A stretch of DNA of 35,375 bases, taken from Thalassovita litoralis. Lineage in GTDB: Bacteria; Pseudomonadota; Alphaproteobacteria; Rhodobacterales; Rhodobacteraceae. The DNA lies in assembly GCF_900182725.1 (NCBI RefSeq), contig NZ_FXTO01000036.1, forward strand, positions 1-35,375, in the 5' to 3' direction. The position numbers and the translations under genes are program-made. The notes under the pieces are model-generated. The model was not told the DNA's origin. It did no database searches and worked only from the letters and a program-made list of their open reading frames with translations. Positions 24,572 through 33,050 of this stretch are shown in pieces. How positions within the stretch are numbered: the stretch's first letter is position 1; each line of letters starts with the position of its first letter.

Positions 24572-25810
24572 ATGGCCGACGATCTTTTCAACAGCTTCAT
24601 GAATGGCCCCGATGAAAAGGGCCGGTTTGGTCAGTTTGGTGGGCGCTTTGTGTCCGAAACCCTGATGCCGCTGATCCTGTCGCTAGAAGAAGAATACGAA
24701 AAGGCCAAAACGGATGCCGCGTTCTGGGCGGAAATGGACGATCTGTGGAAACACTATGTTGGCCGCCCGTCGCCGCTGTATTTCGCCTCGGGGCTGACAG
24801 AACATCTGGGCGGGGCCAAGATTTATCTGAAGCGGGACGAGCTGAACCACACCGGCGCGCATAAGATCAACAACGTGCTGGGGCAAATCCTGCTGGCCCG
24901 CCGTATGGGGAAAACCCGCATTATCGCGGAAACCGGGGCGGGGCAGCACGGCGTTGCCACAGCGACGGTTTGCGCCAAGTTCGGCCTGAAATGCGTGGTC
25001 TACATGGGGGCGCATGACGTGGAACGTCAGGCCCCCAACGTGTTCCGTATGCGCCTGCTGGGGGCCGAGGTGGTGCCTGTTACCAGCGGTCGTGGCACGT
25101 TGAAGGACGCGATGAACGACGCCCTGCGCGATTGGGTGACGAATGTGCGTGACACGTTCTATTGCATCGGCACCGTGGCTGGCCCACACCCCTATCCGGC
25201 GATGGTGCGCGATTTCCAGTCCATCATCGGCAAAGAAGTGCGCTGGCAGCTGGCCGAACAAGAAGGCGAAGGCCGCTTGCCCGATACCGTGATCGCCGCC
25301 ATTGGTGGTGGGTCCAATGCAATGGGTCTGTTCTATGAATTCCTGGATGAAGATTCGGTGAAAATCATCGGCGTCGAAGCAGGCGGTAAAGGCGTGGATG
25401 ATAAGATGGAACATTGCGCGTCGCTGACCGGCGGGCGCCCCGGTGTTCTGCATGGCAACCGTACCTATCTGCTTCAGGATGAAGACGGGCAGATTCTTGA
25501 AGGCCACTCCATTTCCGCAGGTCTGGATTATCCCGGTATCGGCCCGGAACATAGTTGGCTGCACGAAATCGGTCGCGCCGAATATGTCTATATCACGGAC
25601 AAAGAGGCGCTGGAGGCGTTCCAACTGTCCTGTTCCACCGAAGGCATCATTCCTGCGTTGGAACCCAGTCACGCGCTGGCCCATGTGATGAAGATCGCGC
25701 CGAGCCTGCCCAAGGACCACATCATCGTGATGAACATGTGTGGCCGTGGGGATAAGGACATCTTCACCGTTGCGAAACATCTGGGTGTGGATATCCGGAC
25801 CGGGGGCTGA
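24572..25810 (+). CDS. trpB: Tryptophan synthase beta chain
   Basis: TrpB condenses indole with serine to give tryptophan, using PLP, in complex with TrpA. The 412-residue protein has the PLP lysine at Lys98 (HTGAHKINN), the phosphate-binding GGGSNAMG loop and the gating ETGAGQHG motif. The start [20 protein letters not shown] follows AGGGGAG at 24561-24567. trpF lies 117 bases upstream. The partner trpA is at 33051-33842 on the opposite strand, a split arrangement. Confidence 0.97.
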   Translation: MADDLFNSFMNGPDEKGRFGQFGGRFVSETLMPLILSLEEEYEKAKTDAAFWAEMDDLWKHYVGRPSPLYFASGLTEHLGGAKIYLKRDELNHTGAHKINNVLGQILLARRMGKTRIIAETGAGQHGVATATVCAKFGLKCVVYMGAHDVERQAPNVFRMRLLGAEVVPVTSGRGTLKDAMNDALRDWVTNVRDTFYCIGTVAGPHPYPAMVRDFQSIIGKEVRWQLAEQEGEGRLPDTVIAAIGGGSNAMGLFYEFLDEDSVKIIGVEAGGKGVDDKMEHCASLTGGRPGVLHGNRTYLLQDEDGQILEGHSISAGLDYPGIGPEHSWLHEIGRAEYVYITDKEALEAFQLSCSTEGIIPALEPSHALAHVMKIAPSLPKDHIIVMNMCGRGDKDIFTVAKHLGVDIRTGG

Positions 25811-25834
25811 CCCTGCCGCCAATACGATTTTCCC

Positions 25835-25862
25835 AACCCCGCGCAATTGCGCGGGGTTTTTT
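25835..25862 (+). terminator. trpB terminator
   Basis: A perfect 24-base palindrome (25835-25858; arms AACCCCGCGCAA and TTGCGCGGGGTT) runs into six T residues at 25857-25862. Confidence 0.95.
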
Positions 25863-26053
25863 CATTGCTGCGCGGGAAATCGTCCATAAACCAAAGTTTA
25901 TGCCTGTTCTCCAATGGGTTATTGCCTGAAATTTAAACGTTTTATGAATAGCAAAGCACCGGCGGAATGCCTTTTTCAGCCTCACCGAACGCGGCCTACC
26001 CGCCGCAAGGACGAACCGATCCCCGGTTTGTTCCCCCCTAAAGGAGACTGAAA

Positions 26054-26323
26054 ATGAAAAAACTGATCACTGCCGTTGCTGCAACCCTGATCGCCACCTC
26101 TGCTATCGCTGCGCCTGTTGGTGGCTCGTATCAGGATGATGGCGGTTGGACTGGCCAATATGCCACCGATCACGTGACCAAAACGAACCTGTCAGCCTGC
26201 TATGACACCGATCAAAGCCAGCCGATGCTGACCTCGGGGGCCGATATGCTGACCGATCACGCCGCCGATGCTACGCCGTTGTGCAACACCGACCTGACGG
26301 CTACCGCCGCAGAAGGCCGCTAA
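26054..26323 (+). CDS. Small exported protein of unknown function
   Basis: The 89-residue precursor has a clean Sec signal peptide (MKKLITAVAATLIATSAIA, cut before AP). The mature part of about 70 residues is acidic, Thr/Asp/Ala-rich, with two cysteines (SACYD and PLCNTD) that could form one disulfide. I do not recognise a family. The ribosome-binding site AAAGGAGAC (26040-26048) is very good, so it is probably a real and well-translated gene. A large hairpin and then a membrane-bound regulator gene follow. Confidence 0.72.
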   Translation: MKKLITAVAATLIATSAIAAPVGGSYQDDGGWTGQYATDHVTKTNLSACYDTDQSQPMLTSGADMLTDHAADATPLCNTDLTATAAEGR

Positions 26324-26330
26324 CGCGTGC

Positions 26331-26362
26331 CGGGCAGGGGGCGGGCATACCGCCCCCGCCCG
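26331..26362 (+). terminator. Long GC hairpin after the small exported protein
   Basis: CGGGC-A-GGGGGCGG (26331-26344, one bulged A) pairs perfectly with CCGCCCCCGCCCG (26350-26362) around GCATA, a 13-base-pair stem. No U-tract follows, so it may stabilise the mRNA end or dampen read-through into the regulator. Confidence 0.5.
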
Positions 26363-26390
26363 ATGACCTGACGGAACTGACCACAAAAAG

Positions 26391-26969
26391 ATGCCCACTA
26401 TTACTTGCGAGCGCCCAACCGCGTGGCTACCTGAATGGCCAGAGCAGAAAGGGCCAGCCTTGCGCCGTAACCATAAGAAACTGATCCTTCTGACCGTCAT
26501 GGCGCTACAGGTGCTTTGTACGGTGTTTTTCGTGGCCGGAGTGCTGAAGGAAACACTGGGGATTCAGGGCTATTCGCTGTTCGCCAATCAATCCCATGCC
26601 GAAATCGGGGCTGCTATCGGGCTGTCGCTGGGCATCGCGACGGGCTGGATCGCCTTTCGCCGGTCGGTCCGCTATACCCGTCAGGTCGAAGAAAAGCTGC
26701 GCGTTGCTTCGGGGGCGTTCATGGATCTGTTGGCGGATCGCTTCGATCAGTGGGGGCTGACACCGGCAGAGCGGGACGTGGCACTGTTCGCGCTCAAGGG
26801 GTTAAGCACCCATGATATTGCCGAAATGCGTCAAACCTCCGAAGGCACGGTCAAAGCGCAGTCCAATGCCATCTATCGCAAGGCAGGCGTCAGTGGGCGG
26901 CCCCAATTACTGAGCCTGTTTATTGACGATTTGATGCAGGATGAACTGCCGCAAAGGTTGATTTCGTAG
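26391..26969 (+). CDS. Membrane-anchored LuxR-type transcriptional regulator
   Basis: The 192-residue product has two predicted membrane helices (about 31-53 and 71-89), a linker (RQVEEKLRVASGAFMDLLADRF) and a C-terminal LuxR/GerE helix-turn-helix (123-180: LTPAERDVALFALKGLST, SEGTVKAQSNAIYRKAGV, SGRPQLLSLFIDD). There is no response-regulator receiver domain, so it probably senses at or through the membrane. The ATG at 26391 has a weak ribosome-binding site. A TTG at 26460 (LRRNHKK), 7 bases after AAAGGG, gives a start just before the first helix and may be the true one. The neighbouring exported protein is a possible partner. Confidence 0.8.
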   Translation: MPTITCERPTAWLPEWPEQKGPALRRNHKKLILLTVMALQVLCTVFFVAGVLKETLGIQGYSLFANQSHAEIGAAIGLSLGIATGWIAFRRSVRYTRQVEEKLRVASGAFMDLLADRFDQWGLTPAERDVALFALKGLSTHDIAEMRQTSEGTVKAQSNAIYRKAGVSGRPQLLSLFIDDLMQDELPQRLIS

Positions 26970-27056
26970 CGTATTTGATTGTCTAAATGCGATCATGATG
27001 CGAGTTTTATCCACAGAAATCGGCCAATTTCCATCAGTTTTGCAATCTTTTGTGGG

Positions 27057-27440
27057 TTACTTGCCCGTCGGGGGCAATCTGTGTTCCCGTAGAATATCCA
27101 ACGGTACAATGTCCAGCGCGGCCACATGGGTGGCGTCCAGATTGACCTTGGGCGCACAGCCTTCGTCGTGGGCTTGCAGGAACCGCGCGGCGCACAGGCA
27201 CCATTGATCCCCCGGTTTTAGCCCCTGAAACTGGAATTCAGGCCGGGGGGTGGACAGGTCATTGCCAACATATTTCGAGTAGGCCAGAAATTCGGCGGTC
27301 ATTACGGCGCAAACGGTGTGATTGCCCTGATCCTCTATGCAGCTATTGCAATGGCCATCACGGAAAAAGCCAGTCAGCGGATCGCGGGAGCAAGGTTGAA
27401 GCGCGGCCCCCAGTACGTTGATTGATGGGTATTTTTCCAT
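27057..27440 (-). CDS. DUF2237 family protein
   Basis: The 127-residue cytosolic protein closely fits the DUF2237 pattern: NVLGAALQPCSRDPLTGFFRDGHC near the start, then HTVCAVMTAEFLAYSK, GNDLSTPRPEF and LKPGDQWCLCAARF. The several conserved cysteines suggest metal binding or a structural role; the function is unknown. It begins 3 bases after the stop of the beta-lactamase-like gene on the same strand, so the two are co-transcribed. Confidence 0.85.
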   Translation of the reverse strand: MEKYPSINVLGAALQPCSRDPLTGFFRDGHCNSCIEDQGNHTVCAVMTAEFLAYSKYVGNDLSTPRPEFQFQGLKPGDQWCLCAARFLQAHDEGCAPKVNLDATHVAALDIVPLDILREHRLPPTGK

Positions 27441-27443
27441 GTC

Positions 27444-28616
27444 TCACTCCTGTGTCAGGCTGTTGGTGATGCGGCGAAACATCTGGATGTTTTCGCGGTT
27501 CACGCCGGGTTCCTTGAACAGCCGGTCGGCGGAATTCATGGCGATCACCACGCCTTTGGGCCGGTTGATATAGGTATATTGCCCATAGACGCCGATGGCA
27601 TAAAATTCGCCTTCTGCGGCGTCTTTTGGTCCCCACCATTGCAGGCCGTATTTTTCCTCGCCTGCCGTCGTGGGGGCGGTAAAGACGGTGGATTGTGTCA
27701 CCCAGCCTTCGGGCAGGATGCGCTGCCCCTGCCACATACCCCCCTGCGCCACCATTTGACCAAAGCGGGCATAGTCGCGGGTCCGCATGTTGAGGCCACC
27801 CAGCACGAAAGCCACGCCATGCCCATCGGTGATCATCAGCGGGTTTTGTTCCAGCCCCAGTGGTTGAATGATCCGTTCTGTCATCAAATCGGGGATGCTG
27901 CGCCCGGTGGCCCCCCGGATCACCATGCCAATCACATGGGTGTCGATGGAAACGTAATGCCATTCGGTGCCGGGGGTGGCGATATGCTGATCCAGACTGG
28001 CGGCAAAATCGTCCATTGAGCCGCCAAGTGCCAGAACGCGCCCCATTTTGTTGATGTCGGAATTGAAGTCCAGATAATCCTCGTTGAACTTCACGCCGCT
28101 GGCCATGTGCAATACGTCGATGATCCGCGCCCCGTCATAGGCGCTGCCTTTCAGGCTGGGGGCATATTGCGTGACCGGATCGTTCAGGCTGTGGATGGAC
28201 CCATCCGCCAGCACGGTTCCCATCAGGGCGGACAGGAAGCTTTTCGCCACGGACCAAGAGATATGCCTGTCATCGGGCGTTGTGTTCAGGTGATAGCTTT
28301 CATGCCGGATTTCCCCGTCTTTCAGCACCACCAGCCCGGTCACGGCGCGGTCTGTTAGCCAGCGGTCGGCCCTGTCCGGCAGGGATTGATCCGCACCACG
28401 GGGCAGGGGGCTGACGGGGACGTTGCCGCGGTCCAGCGGCACCGTCCAGAACAGGCGATCCATATGGCTGAAATTGCTGACGATACGATCCGCGTGAAAC
28501 AGGCTGTTCACGGCCAACAGGCGGGTGATTTCGTCTTTTCTCCAGACGGCCCCAGCCCCGCCCAGCAGGATGACAACCACCAGCGCGCGCAGCGCCCATT
28601 TCACGATACGGCCCAT
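27444..28616 (-). CDS. Serine beta-lactamase-like hydrolase (class C/NylB-like)
   Basis: The 390-residue protein has an N-terminal hydrophobic segment (about 7-24), which is a membrane anchor or uncleaved signal, and a serine-hydrolase domain of the penicillin-binding-protein/class C beta-lactamase fold. The nucleophile motif is Ser122-Val-Ala-Lys125 (ISWSVAKSF) and the second motif Tyr221-Val-Ser (WHYVSID). This is close to 6-aminohexanoate-dimer hydrolase and esterase types rather than a drug-resistance enzyme, which would have Tyr-x-Asn and a KTG box. The probable site of action is the periplasm. It is first in a two-gene unit with the DUF2237 gene. Confidence 0.85.
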   Translation of the reverse strand: MGRIVKWALRALVVVILLGGAGAVWRKDEITRLLAVNSLFHADRIVSNFSHMDRLFWTVPLDRGNVPVSPLPRGADQSLPDRADRWLTDRAVTGLVVLKDGEIRHESYHLNTTPDDRHISWSVAKSFLSALMGTVLADGSIHSLNDPVTQYAPSLKGSAYDGARIIDVLHMASGVKFNEDYLDFNSDINKMGRVLALGGSMDDFAASLDQHIATPGTEWHYVSIDTHVIGMVIRGATGRSIPDLMTERIIQPLGLEQNPLMITDGHGVAFVLGGLNMRTRDYARFGQMVAQGGMWQGQRILPEGWVTQSTVFTAPTTAGEEKYGLQWWGPKDAAEGEFYAIGVYGQYTYINRPKGVVIAMNSADRLFKEPGVNRENIQMFRRITNSLTQE

Positions 28617-28667
28617 GTCCCGTCCTCCTTGGGTTCGGGATAGTGAATCATGACGGGGGTATGTCAG

Positions 28668-28700
28668 GCAAGGGGCGCGTACAGGCGCGCGCCCTTTTGC
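28668..28700. terminator. Hairpin between pth and the beta-lactamase-like gene
   Basis: GCAAGGGGCGCG (28668-28679) pairs with CGCGCCCTTTTGC (28688-28700), with one G-U pair and one bulged T. It follows pth on the minus strand, where no U-tract is seen, so termination is uncertain. Confidence 0.4.
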
Positions 28701-28722
28701 ATGTCTTTGATGGGCAAATGTC

Positions 28723-29403
28723 TTAGCGGAATTTATCCAGCAGCTTTTCCATCGGGCTGCGGGTGTCCTGTGGTTCGGGAACGACCGGGGCTGGTTTATC
28801 AGCCTTGGGCTGCGAATTGGAGGATCGCGGCGGGGCCACCCGCTGCGCTACGGCGTTCAGGAATTTCGATCCGTCCCCATCCGCCAGGGCTGCCGCGCCA
28901 TCGCTGATCCCGCGCAGCAGATCGTCCAGCCAGTCCTGATCGGCCTTGGCAAAATCGGACAGGACATAGCCCGCCACCCGATCCTTGTGGCCCGGATGGC
29001 CGATACCCAGCCGCACCCGGCCATAGGCTTCGCCGATATGCTGATGGATGGACCGCAACCCGTTATGCCCGGCGTGGCCGCCACCTTGTTTCAGGCGGCA
29101 TTTTCCGGGGGCCAGATCCAATTCATCGTGGAAAACGATAACATCCGCTGGGGTTAGCTTATAAAAGCGCATCGCTTCGCCCACGGATTGCCCCGACAGG
29201 TTCATAAAGGTTTCGGGCTTCAGCAGGATCACCTTGTCCGCGCCCAGCCGTCCCTCGGTCACTTGACCCTGAAACTTGGAGCGCCACGGCGCAAAGCCAT
29301 GATTATCGGCTACCCGGTCCATCGCCATAAAGCCGATGTTATGCCGATTGCCCGCATATTTCCCGCCCGGATTGCCCAGACCCACCCAAAGCTGCATCGT
29401 CAT
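28723..29403 (-). CDS. pth: Peptidyl-tRNA hydrolase
   Basis: Pth releases tRNA from peptidyl-tRNA that has dropped off the ribosome. The 226-residue protein has the conserved Asn11 (GLGNPG), catalytic His21 (NRHNIGF), the FHDELDLAPGK motif with the catalytic Asp, and GGGHAGHNGLRS. A Pro/Ser-rich C-terminal extension of about 40 residues (PPRSSNSQPKADKPAP...) goes beyond the E. coli length. A second ATG two codons in is better spaced from AGGA, but the longer form MTMQLWVGLGNPG parallels E. coli MTIKLIVGLANPG. It lies downstream of the L25 gene, a common pairing, but a terminator separates them. Confidence 0.95.
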   Translation of the reverse strand: MTMQLWVGLGNPGGKYAGNRHNIGFMAMDRVADNHGFAPWRSKFQGQVTEGRLGADKVILLKPETFMNLSGQSVGEAMRFYKLTPADVIVFHDELDLAPGKCRLKQGGGHAGHNGLRSIHQHIGEAYGRVRLGIGHPGHKDRVAGYVLSDFAKADQDWLDDLLRGISDGAAALADGDGSKFLNAVAQRVAPPRSSNSQPKADKPAPVVPEPQDTRSPMEKLLDKFR

Positions 29404-29468
29404 CTTTCCTGTATCTGTCAGGCCGCAGGGTAGGGGCCGCGCAGCCTGATTTCAATCGTCCGAAACGC

Positions 29469-29494
29469 AAAAGGCGCGACCCGAAGGCCGCGCC
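29469..29494 (-). terminator. Terminator of the L25 gene
   Basis: On the minus strand GGCGCGGCC (29494-29486) and GGTCGCGCC (29481-29473) pair, with one G-U, around a UUCG tetraloop and run into UUUU. It lies 32 bases past the L25 stop. Confidence 0.87.
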
Positions 29495-29526
29495 CGTCAC
29501 TGTCCCCCGAATGCGGGGTAAGCAGA

Positions 29527-30144
29527 TTATTCTGCGGCTTCTTCGCCGTCAGCTTCGTTTTCTTCCGAACGCAGCCCCGACGGAGCCGAAATGTTCGCAA
29601 TCACGAAGTCGCGGTCGATGGTCGGCTTGGCGCCTGCGGGCAGGGTCACGTCGCTGATGTGCAGCACGTCACCGATCTGTGCGTTCGACAGGTCGATGGT
29701 GATGTGATCAGGAATGTCGCCAGCCAGAACTTCCAGTTCCACCTCGGGGCGAACGATGGTCAGAACGCCACCTTTCTTGAGGCCGGGGCAGGTGTCCTGA
29801 TTGTCAAAGTTGACGTGGATGTACAGGTTGATGCGCGAGGTGCGGCGCAGACGCATGAAATCCACGTGGGTCGGCAGGTCTTTGACCACATCGCGCTGAA
29901 CGTCGCGGCAGATCACGCGCACGTCTTCCTGACCGTCAACCTTCAGGTTGAACAGGGTCGACTTGAAACGACCGGCTTTCAGGCTTTTCAGCAGTGCGTT
30001 GAAGGGCAGGTTGATCGGCAGCGGTTCTGCGTCACCACCAAAAACGATACCCGGTACTTTGCCGTCCCGACGAGCCTGACGAGCGGCGCCCTTGCCTGTC
30101 CCCGTGCGGACCTCGGCGTGAAGATCAGGAATTGCTCCAGCCAT
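29527..30144 (-). CDS. rplY: 50S ribosomal protein L25/general stress protein Ctc
   Basis: L25/Ctc binds 5S rRNA. The 205-residue protein is the long form, with an N-terminal L25 domain (about 5-95, [20 protein letters not shown]) and the C-terminal Ctc/TL5 beta domain (about 100-190), plus an acidic tail ([12 protein letters not shown]). The start is the ATG complementary to 30142-30144 ([15 protein letters not shown]), preceded by GGAGA on the minus strand; the open frame extends 43 codons further upstream without similarity. pth follows on the same strand. Confidence 0.94.
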   Translation of the reverse strand: MAGAIPDLHAEVRTGTGKGAARQARRDGKVPGIVFGGDAEPLPINLPFNALLKSLKAGRFKSTLFNLKVDGQEDVRVICRDVQRDVVKDLPTHVDFMRLRRTSRINLYIHVNFDNQDTCPGLKKGGVLTIVRPEVELEVLAGDIPDHITIDLSNAQIGDVLHISDVTLPAGAKPTIDRDFVIANISAPSGLRSEENEADGEEAAE

Positions 30145-30305
30145 GATAATTCTCCAAAATGTTTGACTGACGGGGATCCTCCAAGGCTGTATCCCCGCAT
30201 GAAGTCGCGCGTATAGACGAGATTCCCAATTTTGGAAAGTCTTATTCGCCCCCGTAAACGGCCTTTTTCCCAAGCCGTAAAAGGGGGCGAAGCGATGGTA
30301 CGCGC

Positions 30306-31469
30306 TTATTGCCAGCGCCCGCCGAAATCTTCGGGGATCATCAGGATCGAACGGTCCAGTTCGTCAATCGTCCGCCGTCCGCACAGGGCCATCGAAATAT
30401 CCATTTCGCGGTGCAGTACTTCCAGCGCCTTGGTGACACCCTCTTGGCCCATCGCGCCCAGACCATAGACGAAAGCCCGCCCGATATAGGTGCCTTTGGC
30501 CCCCATCGCCACGGCTTTCAGAATGTCCTGCCCCTTGCGAATGCCGCTGTCCAGATGCACCTCGACCTGATCGCCAACGGCATCCAGAATGGATGGCAGG
30601 GCTGTGATCGAACTGACCGCGCCATCCAATTGCCGCCCGCCGTGGTTGGATACCACAATGGCATCGGCCCCGACCTGAAGCGCCATTTTCGCATCTTCGG
30701 CGTCCAAAATCCCCTTGAGGATCACCGGCCCGCCCCATTCTTCTTTGATCCGGGCGATCTTACCCCAGTCCAAAGTCGGGTCAAACTGTTCTGCGGTCCA
30801 TGCGCCCAAGTTGGCGGCATCGGTAACGCCTTGGGCGTGACCCACGATATTGCCAAAATGCCGCCGTTTGGCCCCCAGCATTTCAATCCCCCAGCGCCAT
30901 TTGGTCATCAGGTTGGCGATGGTGGACGGGGTCAGTTTGGGCGGCGCAGACAGGCCGTTTTTCAGATCCTTATGCCGCTGCCCCAGAATTTGCAGATCCA
31001 GCGTGATCACCAGTGCCGAACATTTCGCATCCTTCGCCCGTTGGATCAGGCGGGATACGAAATCGGTGTCCTTCATGGTGTAAAGCTGAAACCAGAAGGG
31101 TTTGTTGGTTGCCCCGGCCACATCCTCGATCGAGTTGATGGACATGGTGGACAGGGTAAAGGGAACGCCAAAGGCTTCGGCGGCGCGGGCGGCTTTGATT
31201 TCGCCATCGGCGCATTGCATCCCGGTCAGGCCAACCGGGGCCAGTGCGACCGGCATTGCAACATCCTGTCCGATCATTTTTGTGGCGGTGGACCGCCCAG
31301 ACATATCCACGGCGACGCGCTGGCGCAGGCGGATTGCATCAAAATCCGTGGTGTTTTCACGAAAGGTCTGTTCCGTCCAGCTACCGCTTTCGGCGTAGTC
31401 GTAAAACATCCGGGGGGTACGGCGCTGGTGCAGGCGCTTCAAATCTTCGATGCAGGTGATTACGGGCAT
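30306..31469 (-). CDS. lldD: FMN-dependent L-lactate dehydrogenase (LldD type)
   Basis: This 387-residue alpha-hydroxy-acid dehydrogenase oxidises L-lactate to pyruvate, passing electrons to the respiratory chain at the inner membrane. The FMN/substrate residues of the family are visible: Tyr25 (FYDYAESG), Lys252 (VILKGI), His276 and Arg279 ([12 protein letters not shown]), and the phosphate-binding [13 protein letters not shown] and [11 protein letters not shown] segments. The [17 protein letters not shown] stretch favours LldD over glycolate or mandelate oxidases, but the exact substrate is inferred. It is divergent from the MaoC-like gene. A 25-base imperfect palindrome lies just before its start. 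Confidence 0.88.
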   Translation of the reverse strand: MPVITCIEDLKRLHQRRTPRMFYDYAESGSWTEQTFRENTTDFDAIRLRQRVAVDMSGRSTATKMIGQDVAMPVALAPVGLTGMQCADGEIKAARAAEAFGVPFTLSTMSINSIEDVAGATNKPFWFQLYTMKDTDFVSRLIQRAKDAKCSALVITLDLQILGQRHKDLKNGLSAPPKLTPSTIANLMTKWRWGIEMLGAKRRHFGNIVGHAQGVTDAANLGAWTAEQFDPTLDWGKIARIKEEWGGPVILKGILDAEDAKMALQVGADAIVVSNHGGRQLDGAVSSITALPSILDAVGDQVEVHLDSGIRKGQDILKAVAMGAKGTYIGRAFVYGLGAMGQEGVTKALEVLHREMDISMALCGRRTIDELDRSILMIPEDFGGRWQ

Positions 31470-31489
31470 GGCATCGGCCTTTTTGCGTG

Positions 31490-31514
31490 TATTGGTGAGA
31501 ATTTGTTACCAATA
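31490..31514. promoter_or_regulatory. Imperfect palindrome, candidate operator before lldD
   Basis: The arms TATTGGT (31490-31496) and ACCAATA (31508-31514) are perfectly complementary. Within the 11-base centre the palindrome continues with only two mismatched pairs, giving 10 of 12 pairs around base 31502. It lies 21 bases upstream of the lldD start in the divergent gap. TTGGT/ACCAA half-sites recall GntR-family (LldR/FadR-like) operators, although the spacing differs from the compact form. Confidence 0.55.
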
Positions 31515-31599
31515 AGGCAGGTAAAGGGCAACGCTTAATGCCATTGCCCCCAATGCCGGGTTGCGCCACTGTCAACCCGAGCGAAAAGGGAGGGAAATT

Positions 31600-32043
31600 A
31601 TGTTTTTTGATGACTTGCCGGTGGGGTTTACGTTTGAAACGGCCAGTCGGCAAATTCCGCTGGAGGAGATGGTGGAATTTGCCCGCAAATACGATCCGCA
31701 ACCGTTCCATATTGATGAAGATGCCGCAAAGCAGACGCCATATGGCGGGCTGATCGCCAGCGGATTCCAAACGATGGTGGTGGGGTTTTTGCTGTCGCTG
31801 GACGCGAATATCTGGAACGAGGCGTCTTTGGGGTCGCCGGGGGTGGACGGGCTGCGCTGGCTAAAGCCGGTGCGACCGGGGGATACCCTGATGGTCAAGG
31901 CCGAGGTGATCGGATCAGAACCATCGAAATCGCGCCCGGATCGGGGGCGGACACAGGTGCGATATGACACCTATAATCAGGATGGCGATCGGGTGATGAC
32001 CTATACAACAATCCACATCCTGCGCCGCAGTCCCGCCGCCTGA
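31600..32043 (+). CDS. MaoC-like hot-dog dehydratase family protein
   Basis: The 147-residue protein begins MFFDDLPVGFTFETASR and carries the hydratase-2 type motif with Asp32 and His37 (YDPQPFHIDEDAA), followed by GGLIASGFQT. This is a single hot-dog fold, as in (R)-specific enoyl-CoA hydratases and MaoC-like proteins of unknown substrate. The ATG at 31600 follows AAGGGAGGG; an earlier in-frame start at 31561 lacks support. It is divergent from lldD and 72 bases before the ZIP transporter gene. Confidence 0.87.
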   Translation: MFFDDLPVGFTFETASRQIPLEEMVEFARKYDPQPFHIDEDAAKQTPYGGLIASGFQTMVVGFLLSLDANIWNEASLGSPGVDGLRWLKPVRPGDTLMVKAEVIGSEPSKSRPDRGRTQVRYDTYNQDGDRVMTYTTIHILRRSPAA

Positions 32044-32046
32044 CAG

Positions 32047-32104
32047 GGCAAAAGCTGCTTGCACCCACCCGGCCTTTGGCAAAAGCTGCGCGTGTAGCCG
32101 GGTG
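32047..32104 (+). promoter_or_regulatory. Structured leader of the ZIP gene with a 12-base direct repeat
   Basis: GGCAAAAGCTGC occurs at 32047-32058 and again at 32078-32089. CACCCGGC (32066-32073) is complementary to GCCGGGTG (32097-32104), whose end touches the ribosome-binding site AAGGGGA (32105-32111). The structure could influence translation. No known riboswitch class is recognised. Confidence 0.4.
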
Positions 32105-32115
32105 AAGGGGACGTT

Positions 32116-32892
32116 GTGGACAATATCATTCTGATTGGCGTCATCGCCAGCCTTGGCGCGGGCATGATGACCGGCGTTGGGGCTATTCCGGTGCTGTTCG
32201 GTCGTCAGATCAGCCGGGGCGCGAATGACGCCATGTTGGGATTCGCGGCGGGGGTGATGATTTCCGCCTCGTTCTTTTCGCTGATCTTGCCGGGGATTGA
32301 TGCCGGGACCGCGATTTACGGGTCTGTTCCCGCTGCGGCGGCGCTGGCCGGTCTGGGGATCGCGCTGGGGGCGCTGCTGGTGGCATGGATGAATGAAAAC
32401 CTGCCGCATGAGCATTTCATCGTCGGCCCGGAAGGTGCCGATCCGGGGGCTTTGCCGAAGATCTGGCTGTTTGTGATTGCCATCACCATCCACAATTTCC
32501 CCGAAGGCATGGCTGTCGGCATCGGTTTCGGCGGTGGGGATATGACGAACGGTCTGTCACTGGCCACTGGGATCGGGCTGCAAAACGCCCCCGAGGGGCT
32601 GGCGGTGGCGGTGGCCCTGCGGGGGCAGGGGTATAGCAAATCGCGATCCTTCCTGATCGCGGTGATCACCGGGCTGGTGGAACCCGTGGGCGGGCTACTG
32701 GGGGTCGCGCTGATCCATGTGTCTGTTTATGTGCTACCTGTTGGCCTGACCTTCGCGGCGGGGGCAATGCTGTATATCATCAGCCACGAAATCATTCCCG
32801 AAACACATCGCTACGGGCATCAGAACAAGGCGACAACCGGGTTGATTGGCGGCTTGATCCTGATGATGCTTTTGGATGTGATCTTGGCGTGA
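32116..32892 (+). CDS. ZIP-family metal transporter (ZupT-like)
   Basis: This 258-residue inner-membrane protein with about eight helices imports divalent metals such as zinc. The binuclear metal-site motifs of the ZIP family are present in helices 4 and 5: HNFPEG (126-131) and QNAPEG (156-161; many ZIPs have HNIPEG here), and HEIIPE (224-229) in a later helix. The loop NENLPHEHFIVGPEGADPG holds two histidines. It starts at GTG 32116, 4 bases after AAGGGGA. The metal preference is not readable from sequence. Confidence 0.9.
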   Translation: MDNIILIGVIASLGAGMMTGVGAIPVLFGRQISRGANDAMLGFAAGVMISASFFSLILPGIDAGTAIYGSVPAAAALAGLGIALGALLVAWMNENLPHEHFIVGPEGADPGALPKIWLFVIAITIHNFPEGMAVGIGFGGGDMTNGLSLATGIGLQNAPEGLAVAVALRGQGYSKSRSFLIAVITGLVEPVGGLLGVALIHVSVYVLPVGLTFAAGAMLYIISHEIIPETHRYGHQNKATTGLIGGLILMMLLDVILA

Positions 32893-32913
32893 GGCAGTAA
32901 TCTTGGCGACTTC

Positions 32914-33020
32914 AGGGGCTTTGCCCCTTTTGGCCTGCGGCCAATTCACCCCAGAGTATTTTGCATCAGAAAGAAGGCGATTACGGGTCTTCTTGGTTGC
33001 AAGGCTCTGGGGGGGGCAAT
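32914..33020. repeat. Dispersed two-hairpin repeat, copy D
   Basis: The hairpins are AGGGGC-TTT-GCCCCT (32914-32928) and TTGGCC-TGC-GGCCAA (32930-32944). They are followed by TTCACCCCAGAGTATT, CATCAGAAAGAAGG, and further on GCTCTGGGGGGG. The order and spacing equal copy A (2721-2830), and the stem changes are compensatory. It lies between the convergent ZIP and trpA genes. Confidence 0.75.
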
Positions 33021-33050
33021 GGTTGGCGCAATGAAGCAGGTGTGCGTGGG

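Noticed and set aside
27444-28616. Antibiotic-resistance beta-lactamase
   Set aside because: The SxxK motif is present, but the second motif is Tyr-Val-Ser and no KTG box is seen. It fits esterase/NylB-like hydrolases better, with no resistance context.
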